Below, piece by piece: positions 33,301 to 41,500 of a stretch of 64,000 nucleotides of DNA. The position numbers and the translations under genes were made by a program. How positions within the stretch are numbered: the stretch's first letter is position 1; every line of letters begins with the position of its first letter. The notes below the pieces were generated by a model, which was given only the letters and a program-made list of their open reading frames with translations, did not search any database and was not told the DNA's origin. Source of the DNA: an uncultured Pirellula sp. (GTDB lineage Bacteria > Planctomycetota > Planctomycetia > Pirellulales > Pirellulaceae); assembly GCA_903892355.1 (NCBI GenBank), contig CAITIE010000091.1, positions 248,001 through 312,000 on the forward strand. Direction: 5' to 3'.

Positions 33301-34022
33301 GAGGATGTTGCACCGGATTGAGTCGCGGTTGCGACTGCATTGATCTTACCCTCGATCTCCAAGGCTCTTTGGAGTTGTGCTTTGTTGACGAACGCATTGA
33401 GGACAGGTCGTTGATCGCTTCGCAAAGAGAATCGTCCGAGGCTTTCGTCGGGGATCACAGCAACAACTTCCCAGCGCGATAACGCAACGGTCTCATTGTC
33501 TCGTTTTCCCAGCGCGCTATCGGCGGGAACGACCGCTTGGCGAGAAACCTTGAGCGTAACACGATCTCCAACTCCAGCTCCCAGTTTCGAGGCGAGCGAT
33601 TGATTGAGGACGATTTGTTCTTTGCTGGGGAGTGGACTGGGAACGATGCGGCTCATGTCCCAAAAAGGCTCGTCGACACCCAGTAAAGTCATCTCGGTCG
33701 CCCGATTGGTCTGGATCTCCTCTCCGGTTCGGATTTGGTATTCAGCGACGACCGAGTCCACCAGTAGAAAACCGTGGAGTAAGTTGTTGGCGTCCATGGT
33801 CTGCGCGGTAGCTAACGATTCGTCGCGAAACCATCGAGGGGCTAATACGATCCGATCGATATTCCCGATCCGGTCCATAGCGATGTATCGCAGCGACCCG
33901 CGCATGCTATCGCCGACGAGCAACGCACCGACAATAACTGCGGTCGAAACCGCAACTCCAGCCGCTACGGGGAGCAGTAGTTTGTAGAAATGGAGAACCG
34001 TACGAACGACCAAAGAGAGCAT
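30387..34022 (-). CDS. FtsX-like permease, large
   Basis: A 1211-residue membrane protein from the ATG at 34022, eight bases after the DUF58 stop; a longer frame to 34085 overlaps DUF58 and is not used. An N-terminal helix (YKLLLPVAAGVAVSTAVIVGALLVGDSMRGSL) and long periplasmic domains alternate with helix clusters. FtsX domains are around ALLFRLTIEKRASHWGLLIASGW and, at the end, LRSALERQSELAAMRAMGFPKNRLVWALSLEN. The second copy is C-terminal. This is the permease type of MacB/LolCE-like ABC exporters, but no ATPase gene lies next to it. It is last in an operon with MoxR and DUF58. Confidence 0.85.
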   Translation of the reverse strand: MLSLVVRTVLHFYKLLLPVAAGVAVSTAVIVGALLVGDSMRGSLRYIAMDRIGNIDRIVLAPRWFRDESLATAQTMDANNLLHGFLLVDSVVAEYQIRTGEEIQTNRATEMTLLGVDEPFWDMSRIVPSPLPSKEQIVLNQSLASKLGAGVGDRVTLKVSRQAVVPADSALGKRDNETVALSRWEVVAVIPDESLGRFSLRSDQRPVLNAFVNKAQLQRALEIEGKINAVATATQSGATSSILDRLQLSLEDLGLSLQHIQRKFPDTNIGEASGSDPERVVFEYDQLTSDQMLIQDRVSQAIMDHPPTWAKPISPTEEWIGPRPRRVITYLANNAEVIATASEPSSSGAVDAKGRGVPYSTISGVSWELLGRMLETSGVPTPQPDRDDWVVINSWMAQQMLAKVGDTIRIDYFLPETVDGTEVERSFDVRVVAVAPITEPATPYRRKNPARFEKTPTPFNDPSWTPEVPGITDQESISNWETPFPLTRKIESVDDTYWNEYRLTPKLFISDTLGQKLFGSRFGSQTSLRFDGWIDREREGAKLGILQAVRKNLDAMGWREIPIREQQVRASSGTTPFDALFMSLSFFVIAAALLLVALLFRLTIEKRASHWGLLIASGWTRPKVRRLLLLESSVIAAIGASLGIPLGLGYAYAMLSGLKSWWVGAITVSFLEFYVRPASLWIGWLCGFLVSIATTWLVTRQLKSVSVAQLLKGKMDADSAGSRPARWVVWGAVASAIGAVGGMVAGQYSQGQAQAGAFVGSGMLFMIAGILWLYHSMRSPRDGVRGGVSIQGMGLNFLSRSSAQRSPVRSILTVSLMAIASFLILSMSLFQAQPDRSGTGGFAYIAKSAQSIQINIDDPKQQRLALATKAQWLEKSQIVNVRVRGGDDASCNNLYQASEPQVMGISARMAAVDRDASWNSELAWFSKPSQQMLESGSSPPNTPNTTSMPPSPWLALEKSADGTEKSPVPVILDQNTALWALHLGGYVGEKFSYRFDGKQVYFETVGVLQNTILQGSLWIGENNFEVLFPEISGYRMFLVKPTAPDMLGEDVAKIRTAMEEGWSDEGLSCASTTEILAKLLAVQNTYLSAFQVLGALGLLLGTLGLGVTQLRSALERQSELAAMRAMGFPKNRLVWALSLENGWQLMRGIGIGAGAALLASAPVLLRGQSMSAISSPLGMLFWVVLLGLLFCVGAALLAMRQPLLASLRADR

Positions 34023-34030
34023 GTTTGATT

Positions 34031-35362
34031 TCACTCTGCCGGAACAAAGTATTTGGCGGTTTCTCCCGCGCTGACGTTGATCCATTGGAAGGATCGCCAG
34101 AATGGAGTCACCGTGTCGCCTTGAGGAGATGATGATTTGAGCGATCCGCTTCGGTGGGCACTATGGTCCCAGGCTTCGTTGACTTGGTTCGGCATCGCAC
34201 GCGTGCTGATCACGATCAGATGATCCACAAATCGATGTTCGCGCTCGAGCAGTCTCAGCGTCGGGAGCAATTGCGACTGTGTTCCGCCGCGGGCGTGGGC
34301 GAGTCGTTCGAGAAGGAAATAGCTTTGGGCGCGGCCGGCGACGCGCGAGGCAACTGTGGGTTGCGCATCGGCGATAGCGACGGAAATGGAGCCAATGTTG
34401 CCACTGGTCATCTGATGCGCCAATGTCGCCACGAATTCGACTGCCGTGTCTTCGACCTTGATGTAGTTCTTTCTCGCTTCCTTGTCGAATTCGCTCGGGA
34501 TCATCAAATCGAGAAGGACAATGAGTTCGCGGCTTTCGGGTTGTTGGAACTGCTTGACAACCAATTCATCTCGTCGAGCGGAGGATCGCCAGTGGATCCA
34601 GCGCTTGCTGTCCCCAGGCCTGTAGCTGCGCAATCCAAAAAACTCCCCCTCGTCCGAGAGGGCGCGAACACGTCGGTGTTTGGCTCCGACCTGCCGTACA
34701 TTGAACAACTCTTTCCACGAGGGTTGCAACCTACCGATGGCAGGTTGAACAACAAAGCTCTCCAATTCTTTTTGATTAGTCACGCCCCGCATCAATCCTA
34801 GGGGAAAACGCGTGGTCAACTCGATTCCTATCCATTGGTAGCGACCTCTCCGGTCGGCCACGCATCGGTACCGCTGACTGCGCGACGATTTTGGAGTAAC
34901 CGAGGCGAACAACAAACTGATCGATTGCGAGGCGCGATGGATGGTCGATCCGATCGGCGCGTAGACCATGCGGTCCTGGAGCAGAACCATCCACGCCCCC
35001 AACCAAGACTTCGGGTTCCTTAGGATCAGTTCAATTTCGAACGGACGCCTCGCATGGATCGATCGCGGCAATTGCCTATCGACTGAAAGATCGGCCAACG
35101 TTTTCGCGCAGACCCGCCACTGGATCAACAGCATGGCTAGTAGTGTTCCTGCGAGAATCACCAGAAGGTTGACATTCTTCAGTACGGCGACCACCAAAAT
35201 CAAGGCGATCATGAAGAGGAAGTTGAGTCCCTCGCGCGTAATACGGGTGCTTACGGTTTTACCCGCTTTGTGAAATTGATTGAGCCACCGAAGCGGGGAA
35301 AGCAATCCCTGGCGAGCCGCGGTCAATGCGGAGACTAATCTGGCTCGCCAAGGGCTCATCAT
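34031..35362 (-). CDS. DUF58 domain protein
   Basis: A 443-residue protein with two N-terminal membrane helices (LNFLFMIALILVVAVLKNVNLLVILAGTLLAMLLI) and the DUF58 core GEFFGLRSYRPGDSKRWIHWRSSARRDELVVKQFQQPESRELIVLLDL, followed by a von Willebrand A-like fold. DUF58 proteins form the substrate side of MoxR chaperone systems. The two genes are adjacent (61 bases apart) and co-oriented, as usual. Confidence 0.9.
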   Translation of the reverse strand: MMSPWRARLVSALTAARQGLLSPLRWLNQFHKAGKTVSTRITREGLNFLFMIALILVVAVLKNVNLLVILAGTLLAMLLIQWRVCAKTLADLSVDRQLPRSIHARRPFEIELILRNPKSWLGAWMVLLQDRMVYAPIGSTIHRASQSISLLFASVTPKSSRSQRYRCVADRRGRYQWIGIELTTRFPLGLMRGVTNQKELESFVVQPAIGRLQPSWKELFNVRQVGAKHRRVRALSDEGEFFGLRSYRPGDSKRWIHWRSSARRDELVVKQFQQPESRELIVLLDLMIPSEFDKEARKNYIKVEDTAVEFVATLAHQMTSGNIGSISVAIADAQPTVASRVAGRAQSYFLLERLAHARGGTQSQLLPTLRLLEREHRFVDHLIVISTRAMPNQVNEAWDHSAHRSGSLKSSSPQGDTVTPFWRSFQWINVSAGETAKYFVPAE

Positions 35363-35423
35363 TGGGAATAGGCCTTCAGATTTTTCTCTGGAAATTGCTT
35401 GTTGCAGAACTCTTATAACACCA

Positions 35424-36359
35424 TCACACAGGCACCGAAACCGATTCCAAGCAGCGTTGGATCATCGATTCGGCTGCAGCGCGATCGCTACCCGCCGCGA
35501 AGCCACGAGGCATAACGCGGTGGGCCAATACGCAAATGGCGAGATCCTTGATGTCGTCGGGGATCACATAGTTGCGCCCAGCTATCAAGGCACTCGATTG
35601 AGCTGCCCGATAAAACGCCAAGGCACCCCGAGTGCTGACACCTACTTGCAGATCATTGCTGGCCCGCGTTCGATCGACAATGTCTTGGAGATAATCGACC
35701 AGCGAATCATCAAAGCGAACTTCTCGCACCAACGACTGCGCTTGTTTGATATCCCCTAACGATACCACAGGAGAAAGTTGCTCCACGGGCTCGCCCGCTC
35801 GATGGGATCGCAAGACGTTACGCTCCGCTTCACGCGCCGGATAGCCGACGTCGATCCGCATAATGAAGCGGTCCAGCTGGCTTTCGGGCAAGACGTAGGT
35901 ACCTTCGAACTCAAATGGGTTCTGAGTCGCAATGACCAAAAACGGGTCTGGCATCGGGTAAGTCGTCCCGTCGATACTCGCTTGCCGTTCACTCATGGCT
36001 TCCAAAAGCGCACTCTGCGTTCGCGGAGGAGCACGGTTGATTTCATCCCCGAGCACCACATTCGCGAAAATAGGGCCCGGACTAAATTTGAAGTCTCCAT
36101 TGTGGTAGATACTACTCCCGACGATATCGCTCGGGAGCAGGTCCGGCGTGAACTGGATTCGAGTGAATCGACCGTCAATGCTTTTGGCTAACGCCTTCGC
36201 AACAAGTGTCTTGCCGACTCCAGGGACGTCCTCGAGAAGGATATGCTCCCCAGCGAGCAATGCGACCAGCGTTTTTCGGACTACTTCCTTCTTGCCGAGT
36301 ACTACCGATTCAATGTTCTGCTGCAAGCGTTGTAACGTTGCCTGGAGGTTGGAGTTCAT
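35424..36359 (-). CDS. MoxR-type AAA+ ATPase
   Basis: A 311-residue ATPase. Walker A is DVPGVGKT (44-51), Walker B is VVLGDEINRAPPRTQSALLEAM, and FLVIATQNPFEFEGTYVLPESQLDRF is the sensor region. MoxR proteins act with DUF58/VWA proteins in maturing or remodelling protein complexes. It is first in a MoxR-DUF58-FtsX operon read to the left. Confidence 0.93.
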   Translation of the reverse strand: MNSNLQATLQRLQQNIESVVLGKKEVVRKTLVALLAGEHILLEDVPGVGKTLVAKALAKSIDGRFTRIQFTPDLLPSDIVGSSIYHNGDFKFSPGPIFANVVLGDEINRAPPRTQSALLEAMSERQASIDGTTYPMPDPFLVIATQNPFEFEGTYVLPESQLDRFIMRIDVGYPAREAERNVLRSHRAGEPVEQLSPVVSLGDIKQAQSLVREVRFDDSLVDYLQDIVDRTRASNDLQVGVSTRGALAFYRAAQSSALIAGRNYVIPDDIKDLAICVLAHRVMPRGFAAGSDRAAAESMIQRCLESVSVPV

Positions 36360-36746
36360 GCCGATACCAGTCTATTGCTACACGTTGCTGTTTCGTACAA
36401 CGTGACTCGATAAGGAAAAGCGGTAAGCGTCGACGTGCCCCGAAAACGCCAGCACCTTTTATCCCGGAAAGGGAAGGGAAATACAAGTCATCCCGACCCG
36501 ACGCGTCGACGTTACCCTCAAAGTCGTCACCATCGATCCAGCCGTTCTTACTCTGCGCAACCCTCGGAAACCAAACCGCGGTTACCCTCGCGCAGACAAC
36601 GTTATGACCTATCCTGCCAAGAACCAGATGACCTGCCGACCGGCCGACCGGCGATCGGCAGTCATGCGTCATGGCAAAATCGATCAGACTTATACAGAGA
36701 AGCCTCCATTTCCAGGATCTGACTCAACCCGAACATCATAGGGACC
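36360..36746. other. Divergent intergenic region, 387 bases
   Basis: The gap between moxR (minus) and the 572-residue protein (plus) must contain both promoters. It includes a GC-rich inverted stretch near 36637-36659 (ccgaccggccgaccgg followed by cgatcgg). No gene is supported in it. Confidence 0.4.
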
Positions 36747-38465
36747 ATGGTTCGGTTCCTTGATTTTGAATCGTTTTTCACCTCCAAAAGCTGCAACCTG
36801 ATGAACTCCTCGACACCTTTCTCCACGGCAACATCGCCGTCGATCTCCCCAGCAACCTCGTCGTCGATACCCGTTTTTTTGCCTCCCGCTCCAAAACCGA
36901 ACCCATCGGCTCGAAACTCGGAAGAAAACGGTACGGACCTGTCTATCGAAACGCGATCCATACTCCTCGGTCGCGCGCTGGCGCAGCGAAGCGACCCCCA
37001 GCATCCCATCGTGGCGCTTTGGCTCGAGAACGGTCGCCAATCGGTGGAATCGGACCGCGTGGCAACCTCCGCTCTCGTCGAGCATCTTCGGGCAATCGTC
37101 GCTAGCGAGCAATCCAACTCGGCAGTTTCCGATCTAGACATCAAGCGATGGTGCGACGTTACTGCCGCCACCATGCATTGGATCGCGGATCGAACAACGT
37201 ATTGGCCGTCTCCACTTCGCGAAACCGCGTTGCTCAAACCTCTCATCCCCTGCTACCTGGCAACCTCGCAATCCTCCAGCTTGCAAGTCGCTGATTGCAA
37301 AACGGCATGTGGACATACAACCACTTTGTTGTCGGAACTGATGACGATTGTCGAAATTGAAAAATCTCTTAGCCACTGTGGCTTTAACGAATGGTTCACC
37401 GATCGCAAACGAATCTCCCAAGATCCGATCGACAGCCTGCGTCAGTCGTTCCAAATCCAACTTTCTGATGTTACGGTCGCGATGTGCACTCGGATCACAC
37501 AACGCGCCGATCGAAAAATATCGGCCTTGCTCCGAAGCATCCATGCAGTCGGTACGATCCAAGAGTTCATGCATCGCGGTTGGTGGTCTATCGCCTTGCA
37601 GTGGTGCAGCGGTCAAATAGCTATGACTCCACCACCCGAACTCAAAATCGGCTTGGTCCCGTGGGACCGATTGCGCACTCATTGGAACCAATTGCTCCAG
37701 GTTCTCAATGATCCATCCGCCTCATCAACCCTCACTGCAACTCCTACTGCAACCCCCACTGCATTTGTGAACACAACGGACCAGCTAGATCGGGAACACT
37801 CGGCCGATCGGTCCTCCATCGAAAACGATTCGCCGTCACCTTCTACACCATCGCATGGAGATGCAACTCATGGTGTAGTCACTACCGGTGAGGTTTTTAA
37901 AAGCGTTACACCTCAAAAGCAAACCACGCCCGAGCAGCTTGATCGCCAAAAAGACTCCAGGTTGGTCGAGATCCGTACCGCAAAGGATCCATTGCTCCAG
38001 GAAAACCTCGAACGTCTGCTCGATGACTGCCGGATGAACCAAGGAATTTTGTCGGTCGTCGTCATTCGGATGCATGTCGACAAGGGGGCCGGTCTACCGA
38101 ACACCACAGGAGAACTTCACCGTTGGCAATCGGAGTACATTCGAGTTCTCGATCCCCTCATGGAACCTCTTTCCATATCGGGATTCCTCTCGGAGAACGG
38201 TGATTTGGCATTGGTCATCCAAGACATCGAGCGATCAGAAATCGTTCAGATCGTAAGGGATGGATTTGCGGAAATGAATCAGAACATGGTCGCGAGTCGA
38301 ACGCTCGCCGCCAACCGTCCGACTCCTTTCGTGGCAGGAATCAGCACTGTCAGTGGACCGTCGCGGTCGTTCGCAATCTCTCAACTGATCGATTCTGCTT
38401 GGCGATGTCTCGATGGAGCTATCGTACAAGGTGCCGGATCGGTCAAGTCGCTCGAAGTCTTTTAA
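36747..38465 (+). CDS. Protein with a degenerate GGDEF-like C-terminal domain
   Basis: A 572-residue protein, start uncertain (ATG 36747 with AGGGA very close, or 36801). The first 300 residues are not recognised and look mostly helical. Residues about 330-400 are a Thr/Ser/Pro-rich linker. The last 160 residues, from NLERLLDDCRMNQGILSVVVIRMHVD to FVAGISTVSGPSRSFAISQLIDSAWRCLDGAIVQGAGSVKSLEVF, follow the strand/helix layout of a diguanylate cyclase domain, but the GGDEF and divalent-metal residues are absent. It is therefore probably a catalytically dead sensor or regulator. Confidence 0.6.
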   Translation: MVRFLDFESFFTSKSCNLMNSSTPFSTATSPSISPATSSSIPVFLPPAPKPNPSARNSEENGTDLSIETRSILLGRALAQRSDPQHPIVALWLENGRQSVESDRVATSALVEHLRAIVASEQSNSAVSDLDIKRWCDVTAATMHWIADRTTYWPSPLRETALLKPLIPCYLATSQSSSLQVADCKTACGHTTTLLSELMTIVEIEKSLSHCGFNEWFTDRKRISQDPIDSLRQSFQIQLSDVTVAMCTRITQRADRKISALLRSIHAVGTIQEFMHRGWWSIALQWCSGQIAMTPPPELKIGLVPWDRLRTHWNQLLQVLNDPSASSTLTATPTATPTAFVNTTDQLDREHSADRSSIENDSPSPSTPSHGDATHGVVTTGEVFKSVTPQKQTTPEQLDRQKDSRLVEIRTAKDPLLQENLERLLDDCRMNQGILSVVVIRMHVDKGAGLPNTTGELHRWQSEYIRVLDPLMEPLSISGFLSENGDLALVIQDIERSEIVQIVRDGFAEMNQNMVASRTLAANRPTPFVAGISTVSGPSRSFAISQLIDSAWRCLDGAIVQGAGSVKSLEVF

Positions 38466-38501
38466 TCGCGAGGGTCCTTGGATTCACCCCTGGCCTCTCT
38501 C

Positions 38502-41500
38502 TCATGGTACCGAAATCGGCTTTTGCAGGTAAGCGATCAGATCCGCCATCTGCTGACGATCGATCGAGGCCTCCAACCCGTCGGGCATCAAGGAACGATT
38601 CGTGTTTCTAAGAACATCAATCTCCGACCTCGGGATCCCACGGATCTCCGCATTGGTTTGCTTGATTGCGACGCTCGTCGATGTTTCGCTCACGAGCACT
38701 CCGGATACCACTTCGCCACTCTCCAGCAAACAGCTGTAGGCATAATATCCAGGTTGCACATCGCCGCTCGGAATCAAAATATTGCGAAGGAGCTTTTCTT
38801 TGGAGTGTCCGACAACCGATGCTAGATTGGGGCCGATGTCGGTCCCTTCACTTTGCTCGCCCCGGCGATGGCAGGATGCGCATGCGCGAGCATAAACAAC
38901 TCCTCCTGCGATGGCGTCCCCCTTCAATTCCAACACTGGGGCATAGGCTTGATAGACTTCCTCACGCGCAGCGAGCTCGCGGTTCCATGGCAAATCGCGG
39001 TACCGCTTGGCCAACTCTGGAATGGGGTAATCCGCCAATCGCGCTTGCTCTGTCGCATCGAGCAATGAAGGGCCGATCTCCGACGCTTCCAATCGATCAA
39101 GTAGATCTCTCACCCAGCTCTCCCGCGTGAGCCAAGCGTCCATCATCGGCCTCAATAGTTCCTTATGGATCGACGGTACAGATTTCGCAAACACCTTGGG
39201 AACGTCTTCATGACCGCTTTGAGCAAGTGCCGAGATGGCAAGCCGTTGCTGCTCCAACGAGGCATGGGTATCCATCCAGTGCGATAGCCTTTGGACTGCA
39301 TCGTTACGGTATGGCTGCATACGACTCAATGGTACCAAGGCAGCGATGCGTTTAGTGGCTTCGACGCTTTCCGATTCCGCGGTGGCCTGTAGCTGTTTCG
39401 CCCATGCATCGAGTTTCGCGACACTCCTCGCAATCTCACCACTTGGGCTTTGGGACGCTAAATTCCGAAAGTCCACACCCAACCGTTGCAACTCGAGCAA
39501 GGTCAAATCGAGTTGATCCACCCCGCGGCCACTCTTTGCTTGTTCGATCGCTGACGCCACCAGGACTGCGATCGTGTCATGATCGTTGACGGCGAGCGAC
39601 TGCCGTAGCAAAGGAACCCGAAATGCAGCGATTACATCCGGTTGGCTTGACGAGATCCCCTTGGCAAAACCTTTGGCATGCACCAGCGCTGAACTCATGA
39701 TCGCGGATCGGAAATACGGATCATGATGGAAACGCTCGGCGAGTTTAGTCAGCGAAACCGCTGCCATCGGGTTCTCCCATTCCCCACACGAAAGTGCCAA
39801 CTGCAAGCAAACCTTTGGATCGGAATGGTCGGCAGCGGCGGAGGCGGCCAAAATCACTTCGGGCGTTTGCCGCTTCTCAGCGATCCGAATCAGCCCCTCG
39901 AGCACGTGCGGTGACTGCGTGGATTCACCCTTCAATCGCTCCGTGAGCAATTCGTCCGTAAGGCTCTCGAGCGAATCCAAGATGCAGATCGCGTGGTAGC
40001 GAGATTCCGGAGTGGAGCCGGTTCTTGCGAGTCCCTCGAGTTCCGGGACGAGTGAGGTGTCATGATTCCAGAGCAACCATGCATGCGCGGTTGTTCGGAC
40101 CCAATCGTTGCTGCTTTGGAGGTGCGATATTAGGCTCGGGCCATCGCTCGGATCCAGCGTTACCGGTCCCACTCCGCCCGAGGCAGGAGTAACACGATAG
40201 ATTCGACCAGCGTTATCCCCCAACCGATAATGAGGCTCCAACTCGGACTTTCCTTCGGCTGGCAACCACTCCGGATGTTCGATCATGTAACGGACCATAT
40301 CGGCGATCCACAACGCGCCGTCTGGGCCCGTCCGAACCATGACCGGCCGGCACCAACGATCCTCGCTGGCAAAAAAATCGAGCTTTCCCTCACCCACCGG
40401 ACGCGAGGCGAGGAAACTGACTCCGTCCTCGGTCAGAACATTGTGCTGCACTAAGTTATGGAACGGCTCGCAGGTAAACGCATGTAGCTTTTTCCCCTTA
40501 CCAAAGAGCAAGTCATCGCCATAGATCATGCCGCTGCAAGCGGAGGTGAAGTGCCCTGACTGCTCGAAGCTATGAAATCGTTTTTCAAGCGAACTTGCTG
40601 GATAGACAGGCGGACTACCCGGTCCCACCAAATGCTTGATCGTCGTATTCGTGGCTACGTGTGGGTTTCGTTCCATGTAGCGACTGGATAGAACGTAATG
40701 CCATAACGGGTTTGCGTTTTGGGTCCCAAACCAATGCCCCCAAGCGTCGCGATTGCGGCCGTATTGCGAGGGGCCCGATTCGGTTTCCACCTCCCCTGTA
40801 TCCGGCCTAAACCGAAAATCGCGACTGCCAATTTCGTAGGTCTTACCGTTCCTTTTGGAAAGTACTTTCGTCCCCAATCCATGGTTTGGATGATGGCCGC
40901 CATTGGCGCAGTACACCCATCCGTCCAACCCCATACGCAAATGATTCAGTCGAAGTTGCTGGTTGCCTTCGTTGAATCCCTCAAGAAGAACTTCTCGCGA
41001 GTCGACCGTGCCATCCCCATCCTCGTCGCGCAAAAACCAGAGTTTGGGCGCTGCAGTTACCAAGACACCATCGCGCCAACACAGAATCCCCGTCGGGAAG
41101 TTGAGCCCGTCGTCGAAGAGAATGCTCGATTCGTAAAAACCATCTCGATCTTTATCCTCGAGCCTCCGAATGCGACCTCCCGGTGCACCTCGCCCATCCA
41201 AGCCGAGGGGATAATCGGCCATCTCGACCACCCACATCCGAAGCGAAGCGTCCCAGTCCATCGCAACTGGATCGAGTACCTGCGGCTCGCATGCCGCGAG
41301 GGAGACTTGATATCCAGCAGGGACGTGAATGTAGTCGAGGGACTCGACGGCTCCTTTCGGTCCTGACAATGCCGAATCCTGCGTCGCTCTAGCTGCAGAA
41401 GACGGGGACGAAGGATTGGCCGACGAAGCCAAGGCGCTCGTGAAAATTTCCTTAGCAATGGCATCTTCAACCGTGGAATTGAAGAAAACAGCATGCGCAA

